Source: Lachnospiraceae bacterium
Lineage (GTDB): Bacteria > Bacillota > Clostridia > Lachnospirales > Lachnospiraceae
DNA length: 32,176 bases
Assembly (NCBI GenBank): GCA_910574865.1
Contig: CAJTDN010000028.1
Location: 1 to 32,176, forward strand
Direction of reading: 5' to 3'
Shown: piece after piece, positions 1 through 7,015 of the stretch
Layout: each line of letters opens with the position of its first letter
Numbering within the stretch: the stretch's first letter is position 1
Position numbers and translations under genes: made by a program
Notes under the pieces: generated by a model
Database searches by the model: none
What the model was told of the DNA's origin: nothing
Seen by the model: the letters and a program-made list of their open reading frames with translations, nothing else

Positions 1-135
1 TGTTTGGTCACTTACATTATACCATGAGCGGAGAGAAAATTTATATAAAAAATTCAAGAAACCCAATAAAATCAATGGGTTTTGGCATTTAACAAATGCC
101 TAAATATAATTGTTCCAAAGGAGAACAACAAAATA
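1..135 (+). promoter_or_regulatory. AT-rich putative CRISPR leader
   Basis: No gene is visible. The stretch is AT-rich and lies on the 5' side of the repeats as they read (GTCGC... to ...GAAA), which is where type I-C leaders sit. A small perfect hairpin (GGCATTT / AAATGCC, 84-100) ends exactly 35 bases before the first repeat. The leader role is inferred from position only. The cas genes, if present, would lie left of the window. Confidence 0.4.
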
Positions 136-301
136 GTCGCGCCCCGCGAGGGGCGTGTGAGTAGAAATGGATTTGCCACAGTGGCAAGCAAACGACAAAA
201 TCGTCGCGCCCCGCGAGGGGCGTGTGAGTAGAAATAATGGAGAATGATGGAACGCAACTGGACGGGAATGTCGCGCCCCGCGAGGGGCGTGTGAGTAGAA
301 A
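136..301 (+). CRISPR. Short CRISPR array, type I-C-like, 3 repeats
   Basis: Three identical 32-base repeats lie at 136-167, 203-234 and 270-301, separated by two unrelated 35-base spacers (168-202, 235-269). Each repeat begins GTCGCGCCCC, contains a GCCCC/GGGGC hairpin with a GCGA loop, and ends GTGAGTAGAAA, which resembles the 11-nt 5' handle region of Cas5-processed type I-C repeats (usually GTGGATTGAAA). Repeat length and 34-35 base spacers also fit type I-C. No cas gene is in the window, so the subtype rests on the repeat alone. The last repeat is not degenerate, and nothing after 301 repeats the pattern, so the array is either very young or has lost most of its spacers. Confidence 0.93.
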
Positions 302-380
302 GTGGCTTGATTTTAGAAAGATGCACAAGCAATGCTTTTTCGTTTTTGATTGTATCGCACTAAAATTGTGTATAAATACA

Positions 381-409
381 TTGACCGTTGTGCAATTAGT
401 GTGTATAAT
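381..409 (+). promoter_or_regulatory. Sigma-A promoter of hicAB
   Basis: TTGACC (381-386) and a perfect TATAAT (404-409) are separated by exactly 17 bases. The site lies 24 bases before the hicA start, and a GGAGGG ribosome binding site follows at 420-425. In HicAB systems HicB usually represses this promoter; no operator was identified with confidence here. Confidence 0.8.
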
Positions 410-432
410 ATAATTATGCGGAGGGCCATTGA

Positions 433-606
433 ATGAAACAAAGGGATTTGATTAAGAAACTTGAAGATGCGGGTTTTTCTTTTGAAAGACATGGTGGGAA
501 TCATGATATATACAGAAGAGGCAGAGATATAGAAAAGATTCCAAGGCATAAAGAGGTTAATGAAAATTTGGCAAGAATGATACTCAGAAAATGGAAATTA
601 TTATAG
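433..606 (+). CDS. hicA: HicA-family mRNA interferase toxin
   Basis: This 57-residue protein matches the HicA toxin family in size and pattern: a short dsRBD-like fold that binds and cleaves mRNA when not held by HicB. The hallmark G-G-N-H motif is at residues 21-24, with His24 as the expected catalytic residue, followed by the typical D-I-Y strand and the I-P-R-H-K-E motif (36-41). The ATG has an excellent GGAGGG site 7 bases upstream and a consensus promoter in front. The hicB start is 12 bases after the stop, so the two form an operon in the usual toxin-first order. All key residues are present and the frame is intact, so the toxin is probably functional. Placement beside a CRISPR array suggests a small defence or plasticity spot, which is an inference. 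Confidence 0.9.
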   Translation: MKQRDLIKKLEDAGFSFERHGGNHDIYRRGRDIEKIPRHKEVNENLARMILRKWKLL

Positions 607-618
607 GGAGTGAATGAT

Positions 619-1059
619 ATGAAACAAGTTTATCCAACTTTTATAGTAAATACAAATGATGGCTCAGAACATTCCTTTTTGGCATGTGTTCCTGACATGG
701 AGATTTTTACTGAAGGAGATACTTTTGCAGATGCTATTGAGATGGCGAGGGATGCTATTGGGCTGGCTGGAATTTCAATGGAAGATAATAAAGAAGAACT
801 TCCTGTGCCTTCGGATCAAAATGCTGCTATTGAAAAAGTGCGGCAGGATACGGAGGATATTGATTTCTCTAAAGGTATTTTGACATATGTAGATGTTGAT
901 TTCTCTGAGTATAGAAAAAAGGTTGATACAAAAACTGTCAGAAGAAATGTTGCCCTTCCAAGCTGGCTTAATTATGAGGCTGAACATGCAGGAATCAATG
1001 TTTCAAGGGTACTACAAGAAGCATTGATGAATGTATTGAATGTAAAGAGAAATATATAG
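619..1059 (+). CDS. hicB: HicB-family antitoxin
   Basis: This 146-residue protein is the expected partner of the upstream HicA. The N-terminal half (about residues 3-55) is the HicB partial RNase H-like fold: strands leading to a F-x-A-C-V-P-D-M-E pattern, then a threonine/glutamate loop and the A-x-x-M-A-R-D-A-I-G helix. The C-terminal part (about 95-146) carries V-A-L-P-S-W-L-N and a N-V-S-R-V-L-Q-E-A-L helix, which fits a ribbon-helix-helix DNA-binding domain of the kind that lets HicB repress its own operon. A GTG nine bases upstream is possible, but the ATG has better spacing (8 bases) from the GGGAG site at 606-610. The middle linker (60-95) is acidic and variable. Confidence 0.88.
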   Translation: MKQVYPTFIVNTNDGSEHSFLACVPDMEIFTEGDTFADAIEMARDAIGLAGISMEDNKEELPVPSDQNAAIEKVRQDTEDIDFSKGILTYVDVDFSEYRKKVDTKTVRRNVALPSWLNYEAEHAGINVSRVLQEALMNVLNVKRNI

Positions 1060-1096
1060 TATATATTTGAAAATGAAATAATAAAAAGTTTAAACT

Positions 1097-1131
1097 GGGC
1101 AGTGATTTTGCGAGGAAAGAAATCACTGCCC
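1097..1131. terminator. Hairpin after hicB
   Basis: A perfect 12-bp stem (1097-1108 with 1120-1131, GGGCAGTGATTT / AAATCACTGCCC) encloses an 11-base loop, 38 bases after the hicB stop. There is no long T-run on the plus side; on the minus side the stem is followed by AGTTTAAACTTTTT. It could end hicAB transcription weakly or terminate minus-strand transcription of the pseudogene region. Confidence 0.5.
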
Positions 1132-1235
1132 CTATATGTTATGATGTTGGGGTCTTGACTGTTCTTTTGGTGACATTGTTCGAGTATGGTTTCAGTAAAT
1201 AGACGATGTTGGAGGCGACAAGGATGGAGAGCCAC

Positions 1236-1444
1236 CGTCCCGCTCAATATAGGTGCGGACATAAGCCGCATAAAACATCCGCCAGTTGTTTTTTTTGTTT
1301 GGAAAAATATTCGTCCGTGGGAAGAAACGGCGTGTCATCTGTCACGCCAAAACGTTCGCGCAAGGAAAAACCAAGCAGGGTCAACAGCCCGATGCGGCCG
1401 GAAAGAAACTCGCTGACTCCTTTCATCATTTGGAATTGTTGCAA
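1236..1444 (-). pseudogene. Remnant of AAA-type ATPase with DUF4143 domain
   Basis: Read on the minus strand, 1444 to 1297 encodes a segment typical of the AAA_14/DUF4143 ATPases: V-S-E-F-L-S-G-R-I-G-L-L-T-L-L-G followed by S-L-R-E-R and P-T-D-E-Y. The frame then shifts at an A8 homopolymer (T8 at 1289-1296 on the plus strand). In the shifted frame the family's W-R-M-F-Y-A-A-Y-V-R-T-Y-I-E-R-D motif continues to about 1236 and stops matching. The Walker A part and the C-terminus are missing. This is a decayed fragment, not a gene. A second fragment from the same domain lies at 19411-19580, and an intact relative with the same general architecture lies at 7016-8368. Confidence 0.75.
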
Positions 1445-1447
1445 GAT

Positions 1448-1465
1448 TAATACAATATTGTATTA
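1448..1465. repeat. 18-bp perfect palindrome
   Basis: TAATACAATATTGTATTA is a perfect palindrome with no loop, directly after the stop of the Uma2 gene and before the DUF4143 remnant. It could be an operator for a dimeric protein or a weak bidirectional stop. No function is assigned. Confidence 0.45.
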
Positions 1466-1466
1466 G

Positions 1467-2012
1467 TCATGACAACAATTTGGAAATGCAGATATTAAAA
1501 TCGTCATAAATACATACGGGAATGTCATCATCGAAAACATACTGGTTTGTCCTGCTTCCGTGTTCAAAGTTATGAACCATGACCGTGCGCGTCGCCGGAT
1601 TCACGATCCAATATTCGCGAACCTTGGCCGAACGATATTTAAACAGCTTGATGTCGTAGTCCCTTTGCGGGTCGGAGGGGGAAACCACCTCGATAATCCA
1701 GTCAGGAGCACCGTTGCAGCCGTATTCGTCCAATTTGTCCTTGTTGCAAATCACGGAGATATCCGGTTCCACGTAGTTTTTGTCATCTTCGTTTAAGAAC
1801 ACGGCAAACGGGACGGGATAGACTTTGCAAGAACCGGCGTGCGTGTCAATATACTGCCCGATTATTTTGGTGAACTGGCTGACAAGTTCCTGGTGAATCC
1901 GTCTTGGCGGAGCCATCATATACATCTGCCCGTCAATCAATTCCGCCCGCTGGCCGTCCGGCAGGGCGTAGATATCATCAATCGAATATTGTCTTTTTTG
2001 TGGTAATGCCAT
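1467..2012 (-). CDS. Uma2 family (DUF820) putative restriction-type endonuclease
   Basis: This 181-residue protein fits the Uma2/DUF820 family, which has a PD-(D/E)XK nuclease fold and unknown cellular substrate. The order of motifs is right: an N-terminal L-P-D-G-Q-R-A-E-L-I-D-G element, the conserved M-A-P-P-R-x-x-H-Q loop, then V-E-P-D-I-S-V-I and D-W-I-I-E-V-V-S-P-S as the catalytic core, and Y-W-I-V-N-P near the C-terminus. Length is normal for the family. The start is not certain: an ATG five codons upstream (2027) is also in frame and neither has a clear Shine-Dalgarno site; M-A-L-P-Q is the usual beginning of relatives. The frame stays open back to 2171 over the antisense GNAT remnant, so the original upstream region was probably replaced. 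Members are often multi-copy and linked to mobile or defence DNA. Confidence 0.85.
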   Translation of the reverse strand: MALPQKRQYSIDDIYALPDGQRAELIDGQMYMMAPPRRIHQELVSQFTKIIGQYIDTHAGSCKVYPVPFAVFLNEDDKNYVEPDISVICNKDKLDEYGCNGAPDWIIEVVSPSDPQRDYDIKLFKYRSAKVREYWIVNPATRTVMVHNFEHGSRTNQYVFDDDIPVCIYDDFNICISKLLS

Positions 2013-2094
2013 AGGCGTGGGCGACATAAAAGATTTTGAATTGAGCCGCTTCGCTTCAGGTGGCGATACGAGCAACAAGCATAGCGTTTGCGAG

Positions 2095-2116
2095 CCGGTT
2101 TGCGCTAGCAAACCGG
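2095..2116. repeat. Small perfect hairpin between Uma2 and GNAT remnant
   Basis: CCGGTTTGC and GCAAACCGG form a 9-bp stem with a GCTA loop. The surrounding bases (GCGAGCC..., GCTTCGCTTCAGG) look like a REP-type intergenic repeat rather than coding sequence. It marks the point where recognisable GNAT sequence begins. Confidence 0.4.
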
Positions 2117-2117
2117 A

Positions 2118-2400
2118 ATTGAGAAAGGCAGAAAAAGAAGATTGGCAGGAAATCATGAATCTGGTGCACAAGACCGTGCGGGAAATATACCCGCGTTATC
2201 ATCCGAACGCGGTGGTGGAGTTTTTCTGCACGTTTCATGACAAGCGGCGAATACAACAAGACATTCAGAACGGAAATGTCAGGGCGCCGGTGCAAGATAA
2301 GAAAATCATCAGGACGGGCAGCGTGGAGGAAAATCGCATTGATTGGCTTTATGTGTTGCCGGAGTTTCAGAAAAGGAGACATGGACGGAAAGGACAATAT
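2118..2400 (+). pseudogene. GNAT acetyltransferase remnant
   Basis: The plus-strand frame reads as the N-terminal two thirds of a GNAT N-acetyltransferase: L-R-K-A-E-K-E-D-W start, an I-Y-P-R-Y-H-P-N-A-V-V-E-F-F helix, then T-G-S-V-E-E-N-R-I and the L-Y-V-L-P-E-F-Q strand that precedes the acetyl-CoA loop. Immediately after that the Q-x-x-G-x-G/A motif is scrambled (Q-K-R-R-H-G-R-K) and the rest of the frame is not GNAT-like. The Uma2 5' end overlaps the front. It cannot be an active enzyme because the cofactor loop and last strands are lost. Confidence 0.6.
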
Positions 2401-2488
2401 TTATATCCCCGCCATGATGGCGGGGAATGTTGTAGGAGAAGGCGTATGTCTTGGCGGAATGGATGTTGCATGGAAATAGAAATAATGT

Positions 2489-3723
2489 TTAATGTTGAGT
2501 TTCCAATTCTCGTATTCCTTTCTCAACGTTTAATCTGCTGAAAATAAATACTATCAGAAGGCCGCTTATGATAGGAAGCGCATAAAACCAGAAATTCATT
2601 CTGGCCATGGTGGTGCCGGATTGTGTCGTGGCATCAGCGGTATATCCGATTCCAGAGAGAATCCATCCGGGCATCGCGGCCGCAATTCCACTGGAAATTT
2701 TCCCGCCGATGGAGGAACTGGAATATAACAGTCCTTCTAAGTGCCTTCCGGTCTGCAGATAGGAGTATCGGACAAGGCTTGGCACAATTGGCGCGATACT
2801 TGCGCATAATACGCCGAAGGGAAGAAACCGCATACAAAAAGTTACGTAAAATAGTGGTCGGTTGACAGTGTCCATAAACGCAAAGGGAAGGCTTAAAAGA
2901 ATTAGTACAACTATGAAAAGAGAAACGAAAACATTACATTTAAAGGTTCCTAATTTTGCAACAATGCGGGGCGCCATGAAAAGTCCCGGAAGGCAGGCTA
3001 ATAACACTACTACACTTAAGGATGAATAAATGTTAATGTCCCCTAAATTGATTTCGCAGTAATAGAGGGAGAGCGATAAATTGGATGCGAGCACGAAATT
3101 TACCACGACAGCATATAAAATTGCCCAGATAAAGTAAGGGTTTTTGAAAACGTTTTGCAAGTCATTTGCTAAAGAGTTTTTCGGCAGCGTGGTGGTGGAT
3201 GGTGCCGTTTCGTTATCTTGCGGAAGTTCTTTCACGGTAAGCCCGCTTAAAAGTATGAGGATGGTGCCGGCAGTGGTGAATATTGTCATTACAATTCGCC
3301 AGGCAGACACCGTATTACCAAGTGCTTCCACGGTTCCAAGTGTAAGACTGTTTATTAAAATATTTGCAAACAGAACGACGGTGTAAGAAACTACGTTCAT
3401 GGTGACACGTTCAGAATCAATTTTTGTGATTAGCGCGTTCATCGTGTTATATGAAAGCATGACGATAGTATAAGAAACGGCGTTGTATATCAGGTAAAAC
3501 ACGAAAAAATAGGCATAAGGAAGTCAGCCGCCGGTTTCTGGAATAAAAAATAGTAAAATACCGGAAACACCGAGCGGTATGGCGCCTCCAACTAGCCAAG
3601 GACGGGCTTTTACGTATTTACTGTGGCACTTGTCCATGATTGCCCCGAATATAAAATCTGTCACGCCATCCAATAATTTAAGAAACGGGAAGAAATAACG
3701 CCAGGAGAATATAGGAAACGTTA
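2489..3723 (-). pseudogene. GPH-family (MelB-like) sugar:cation symporter, broken
   Basis: The minus-strand frame encodes a multi-helix transporter of the glycoside-pentoside-hexuronide:cation symporter family. Signature pieces are D-G-V-T-D-F-I-F-G-A-I-M-D-K with K-A-R-P-W-L near 3560-3690 and Y-N-T-M-N-A-L-I in the next helix; about ten membrane segments follow to the charged C-terminus at 2489. The frame holds an in-frame TGA at 3524-3526, right where a helix begins (G-G-stop-L-P-Y-A-Y), and the first about 40 residues before F-P-I-F-S-W are absent. The 337 codons from an internal ATG at 3502 stay open, but a transporter without its first helices should not work. The substrate is unknown; linked glycosidases suggest glycosides. 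Confidence 0.78.
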
Positions 3724-3774
3724 TAAAGACTGGAGTAATAAGCTAAAATAGAATAAAGTGTAGGATAAAAATAT

Positions 3775-3807
3775 AAAATTACGGATAGAAAATCCGTAAT
3801 TTTTTTA
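3775..3807 (+). terminator. Intrinsic terminator
   Basis: ATTACGGAT (3778-3786) pairs with ATCCGTAAT (3792-3800) around an AGAAA loop, extended by AAA/TTT pairs, and runs into seven T residues on the plus strand. The minus side is also AT-rich, so it may act in both directions between the transporter remnant and the AraC fragment. Confidence 0.7.
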
Positions 3808-4029
3808 TTAATATGATGATGGTTGTGCCTCAATCATCTGTATCGCGATATCCGAGATGGAATATCCTATTTGTTCATCTATATATCTGTGCTCCAATAG
3901 ATGGCTAACCACATTTGAACAGATACAAATCATAAAATTTTTTGTATTTCTCAATCCATCTGCCGCCAAAGTCCTAGGCACGCAGGAAAAATCCTGGCTC
4001 ACGAGATAGTGGAATCCATCCATGTCCAA
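3808..4029 (-). pseudogene. AraC-family regulator fragment (linker region)
   Basis: The 73 codons match only the linker found before the helix-turn-helix domain of the AraC regulators in this window: L-R-N-T-K-N-F-M-I-C then a helix, then I-G-Y-S-I-S-D-I-A-I-Q. The intact neighbours show the same layout (for example N-G-K-N-L-A-I-I-V-I-A-L-A-T-R). No DNA-binding domain follows, since the frame ends at the terminator at 3775-3807. It abuts the front of the plus-strand AraC gene head to head, which points to a rearrangement junction near 4030. Confidence 0.5.
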
Positions 4030-4112
4030 GTGAAATAGGAGAACGGTATGACATTGTCAAACATTTTAGCAATGAGGTATTTCCCGTTTATATCTGGCGG
4101 ACGGAGGATAAA

Positions 4113-4850
4113 ATGGCATACGACATGGAAAAAGAGGAACTGCTTTACCACATGTATCAGCAAGACCTGCCACAAAAAAATCATCAATACATAGACGAGG
4201 AACGGATTGTTAATTCGGTGAGGGAAGGGGACGAGGTGTATTTAAAAGAAAATATAGATGAAATATGGCCGACGTGTTCGCGTATTGTCCCGGAATCGAT
4301 AAAGAAAAGTGAAGAATATCTGGCAGTCATCACCATCGCGCTTGTTTCAAGGGCAGCGATTGAAGGTGGAATGACATCACAAGAGAGCTTCCGGCTTAGT
4401 GATTTATATTTACGGGAAATCGCACATAAAACAACGATGAAGGAAATCCGGAATACAAGAAACCAGGCCGTGATAGAGTATGCCAGGCGTGTTAGGAAGA
4501 TAAAGGAAGAAGGGTCGGAAAAAATTGTGGTAGAGAATGCAAAATCTTTTATCACGGTCAATATTTTCAAGAAGATCAGTTTGCGTGACGTGGCAAAGGC
4601 ACTTGGGATGAACAAGAGTTATGTCGGAAGAGTATTCCGGGAAAGTGAAGGGATGACCGTTGTCCGCTATATTCAGAGGGAGAAAGTAAAAATGGCGGAA
4701 AACATGTTGAAATATTCAGATCGGACTGTTGTTGAAATTGCAGATTATATACAATTTGTAAATCAGAGCTATTTTGGAAAAATATTTAAGCGGGAAACGG
4801 GACTTTCGCCCGTCATATACAGAAATAAGTATCACCCCCCACAGTTTTAG
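4113..4850 (+). CDS. AraC-family transcriptional regulator, N-terminally short
   Basis: This 245-residue protein has a complete C-terminal AraC DNA-binding domain (about residues 145-243): first HTH around I-S-L-R-D-V-A-K-A-L-G-M-N-K-S-Y-V-G, second around T-V-V-E-I-A-D-Y-I-Q-F with Y-F-G-K-I-F-K-R-E-T-G. Residues 60-110 form the helical linker shared with the regulators at 8706 and 10064. Those are 453 and 405 residues long and have a full sensor domain; this one lacks most of it. The frame is open upstream to about 3979, and family-like sequence can be read from about 4045, so the gene is probably the 3' part of a longer one cut at the 4030 junction. A GGAGG site 5 bases before the ATG could still allow translation of an unsensored regulator. 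Confidence 0.75.
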   Translation: MAYDMEKEELLYHMYQQDLPQKNHQYIDEERIVNSVREGDEVYLKENIDEIWPTCSRIVPESIKKSEEYLAVITIALVSRAAIEGGMTSQESFRLSDLYLREIAHKTTMKEIRNTRNQAVIEYARRVRKIKEEGSEKIVVENAKSFITVNIFKKISLRDVAKALGMNKSYVGRVFRESEGMTVVRYIQREKVKMAENMLKYSDRTVVEIADYIQFVNQSYFGKIFKRETGLSPVIYRNKYHPPQF

Positions 4851-4873
4851 AGACAAGGAGAAAAGTAAAACAT

Positions 4874-4945
4874 ATGTTTAGACAAGTAAAAATCAAAATA
4901 TTGTCATCCATTAAGAAAAAACTGGAGCCACGATTTCAGGCGTAG
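4874..4945 (+). pseudogene. Detached N-terminal piece of the alpha/beta hydrolase gene
   Basis: An ATG at 4874, preceded by AAGGAGA at 4855-4861, opens a 23-codon frame (beginning M-F-R-Q-V-K-I-K-I-L) that ends at TAG 4943-4945. It is in the same frame as the hydrolase that follows, and the sequence after the stop continues I-A-T-T-K-L-Y-G-K-L straight into it. The simplest reading is one gene with a nonsense codon near codon 24. Confidence 0.6.
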
Positions 4946-4972
4946 ATAGCTACTACAAAACTATATGGTAAA

Positions 4973-5746
4973 TTGATTACCGTGAATATCAATGGGCGTG
5001 ATGTCAAAATGCGGCATCATTCCAGTGGAAGGAAAAATGCGCCCGTATATATCGATATTCATGGTGGCGGCTGGGCGTGGGGATGTATTGAAAATGGAGA
5101 CCATCTGAGGGATAATTTTGTCAGACAGCTGGGAATTGAGTGCTATTCCGTTGATTATACCTTGGTTCCGAACGCGTTTTATCCGACGCAAGTGAACGAA
5201 CTCTATGAAATTGTAGAGTACATGCATGCGCATCCGGAAGAATTTCAAATAGATCCAAACCGAATGATTGTCGGAGGGCGCAGCGCGGGAGGAAATTTGT
5301 CGGCGGCTCTTTGTCTCATGGCAAAAGAAAAGGGGAGTTTCCAGTTTATGTGTCAATTGTTAGAATACCCTGCCATGGATTTGACGGGGACGTTTGTTAA
5401 GCATAGGGATAGATATGTTGAAAAACCGGCATTGCCGATATGGTCGTTAAAGCTTTTGATAGATTCCTATGCATCGAAAAAACAACAGAAAGAAAAATTT
5501 TGTTCACCGCTTTTTGCAACGAGGGAAGAACTGGAAGGTCTGCCGCCGACCGTTATACAGACGTGTGAATATGATTCTGTGAGATTGGAAGGCGATTTGT
5601 ACGCTGAGAGATTGGCAGATGCAGGAGTCATTGTAAGGCATCGCTGTTATCCGAAGGCGATTCATGGATTTTCAGAAGAGGAAACGAAAGAAGCCCTTGA
5701 CTGGCAGCAGTATATGATTGATTTTTTAAAAGAATATGTTCAGTGA
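4973..5746 (+). CDS. Alpha/beta hydrolase fold-3 (HSL-type) esterase
   Basis: The protein belongs to the hormone-sensitive-lipase-like (abhydrolase_3) esterases. It has the oxyanion motif H-G-G-G-W (about residues 30-34), the nucleophile elbow G-R-S-A-G-G near residue 104, an acid region C-E-Y-D-S-V, and the catalytic histidine in I-H-G-F-S-E near the end, so the triad is complete. About 257 residues is slightly short for the family. The only start in this part is TTG at 4973 without a convincing ribosome binding site; the natural start appears to be ATG 4874, separated by an in-frame TAG at 4943. Expression may therefore be impaired even though the catalytic core is intact. It converges on the AraC/GyrI gene. 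A role in deacylating sugars or plant esters would fit the neighbourhood but is not shown. Confidence 0.82.
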   Translation: MITVNINGRDVKMRHHSSGRKNAPVYIDIHGGGWAWGCIENGDHLRDNFVRQLGIECYSVDYTLVPNAFYPTQVNELYEIVEYMHAHPEEFQIDPNRMIVGGRSAGGNLSAALCLMAKEKGSFQFMCQLLEYPAMDLTGTFVKHRDRYVEKPALPIWSLKLLIDSYASKKQQKEKFCSPLFATREELEGLPPTVIQTCEYDSVRLEGDLYAERLADAGVIVRHRCYPKAIHGFSEEETKEALDWQQYMIDFLKEYVQ

Positions 5747-5760
5747 GAGAGAAGATACAT

Positions 5761-5787
5761 GTCCCCCGTCAGTTGGTGGCGGGGGAC
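5761..5787. terminator. Hairpin between convergent genes
   Basis: GTCCCCCG and CGGGGGAC pair perfectly around an 11-base loop, between the stop of the hydrolase (5746) and the stop of the minus-strand AraC/GyrI gene (5794). T-rich sequence follows only after about 20 bases, so it is a plausible bidirectional terminator without a classical U-tract. Confidence 0.45.
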
Positions 5788-5793
5788 AAATGG

Positions 5794-6645
5794 TCATGAT
5801 TGTTTTTTCACTATGGGAATCCACACTTCATATTGGGCGTTCTGTGGGTCAGGATTCAGGTAGACCTCGACATCCGGGGCGTTGCCATATTCATAGCCCG
5901 ACGTGGGCAGCCACTCCGTCACGATGCGTCGTTCCAGTTCCTGGATGGAATCGTTGGTTCCCGAACCGGGAAAGACGGCCCATGTCGCGGGCGGAACGGT
6001 ATACTCTTCCAACTCGCCTTTTTCCATCGAGGTGGAGACGGCGATATAGTACCGCCATTCTTCCTCGTCGTTGCAAGTGCTGATGCCAAGAACGCCCATG
6101 GGCTGCGCGTTCATCATTTGCGTGAGGCGCTGCAACGTGCCGTTTGTCGCGATTTCCTGCCATTTTGACGGAATGACCGCGAAATTTTTTTCAATCTCTT
6201 TTTCCAGCGGGACGGACACGCCGACAATGCGAAACGCGTCCTTTGTTTCAATTCTATAATTCATTTCACCGACTCCTTTGATTGTGATTTTGAATGTAAT
6301 CGGTGGAAAGGATTTTATCGACACGCCCTCGTCCTTCAGCGCGGAGGGGGCAATCCCGTGGATGCTCTGGAACGCCCTGTTAAACGCGGTCGGGGAGTTG
6401 TAGCCGTATTTCTCGGCCACGTCGATGATTTTCGCACTACCGCCCTGCAAGTCCACGGCCGCCAGCGACATTTTCCTTTTTCGCACATATTCGGACAAGG
6501 GCATGCCCGCCATATAGGAAAACATTCTTTGAAAATGATAGGACGAACAGCAGGCGATTTGCCCGAGCCGTTCATGGTCGATTGTGCCGGTAAGGTTCTC
6601 CTCGATGTAGACAATCGCGTCGTTTAATCTTTCAATCCATTCCAT
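5794..6645 (-). CDS. AraC-family regulator with GyrI-like effector-binding domain
   Basis: This 283-residue protein has the AraC DNA-binding domain at the N-terminus (residues 1-105: I-E-R-L-N-D-A-I-V-Y-I-E-E-N start, H-F-Q-R-M-F, then Y-N-S-P-T-A-F-N-R-A-F) and a GyrI/BmrR-type small-molecule-binding domain from about residue 125 to the end. This is the Rob/SoxS-plus-GyrI architecture often used to sense drugs or amphipathic ligands. The domain order differs from the sugar-type AraC regulators elsewhere in the window. GAGGAGG lies 9 bases before the ATG, a strong start. It stands alone on the minus strand, with no obvious target gene beside it. Nothing is truncated. Confidence 0.9.
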   Translation of the reverse strand: MEWIERLNDAIVYIEENLTGTIDHERLGQIACCSSYHFQRMFSYMAGMPLSEYVRKRKMSLAAVDLQGGSAKIIDVAEKYGYNSPTAFNRAFQSIHGIAPSALKDEGVSIKSFPPITFKITIKGVGEMNYRIETKDAFRIVGVSVPLEKEIEKNFAVIPSKWQEIATNGTLQRLTQMMNAQPMGVLGISTCNDEEEWRYYIAVSTSMEKGELEEYTVPPATWAVFPGSGTNDSIQELERRIVTEWLPTSGYEYGNAPDVEVYLNPDPQNAQYEVWIPIVKKQS

Positions 6646-6832
6646 CTTTCCATTCCTCCTCGTTAAACTGTTATAAAAAGTTGTACCAGTACGTTATTTG
6701 CGCGGACGACGAGCCAAAGCCTTGCCTGCATGACCTTGGTGGCTGCCAGGGGGGATTTCAATCCGGATACGGGTATTGTATCAAATTCTGCATGGCGTGT
6801 CCACTCATTGTCTGCACGAAAAAGAGAGGTAA

Positions 6833-7006
6833 TCGTTTGCTGTTACAGTTCAGTTCCCGGCCAATCACCACGCTGATTGGCCGGGAGGATGCACGTAAAT
6901 CTGGCCGATGCATCACCCGCTTTGCCGTAGGCAAACTAAAAATGCGGGTGATGCCCGTTACAATTCGGACCCGCGCTGGCGCGGGGCTGAATTGTAATCG
7001 TTTGCT
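6833..7006. repeat. Three-hairpin element, copy A, with 9-bp direct repeats
   Basis: The core 6842-6997 (156 bp) is flanked by the direct repeat TCGTTTGCT (6833-6841 and 6998-7006). Its ends are inverted: GTTACAGTTC at the left, GAATTGTAA at the right. Inside are three stems: CCCGGCCAATCA with TGATTGGCCGGG (6856-6867/6874-6885); GCATCACCCGC with GCGGGTGATGC (6910-6920/6944-6954), enclosing TTTGCC-GTA-GGCAAA; and TTACAATTC with GAATTGTAA (6958-6966/6989-6997), enclosing CCCGCG/CGCGGG. A copy with the same layout but different stem sequences lies at 11653-11816. It looks like a MITE-type hairpin element or a mobile structured RNA. It fills the otherwise gene-free 6646-7015 interval. Confidence 0.7.
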
Positions 7007-7015
7007 TCAAGTTCC

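Noticed and set aside
69-100. Possible fourth, degenerate repeat one spacer length before the first
   Set aside because: The hairpin at 84-100 ends 35 bases before repeat 1, but the bases do not align with the repeat.
72-332. Minus-strand frames across the repeats reading T-H-T-P-L-A-G-R-D and S-H-A-P-R-G-A-R
   Set aside because: These are translations of the CRISPR repeats and spacers, a common spurious protein type; the repeat structure explains them.
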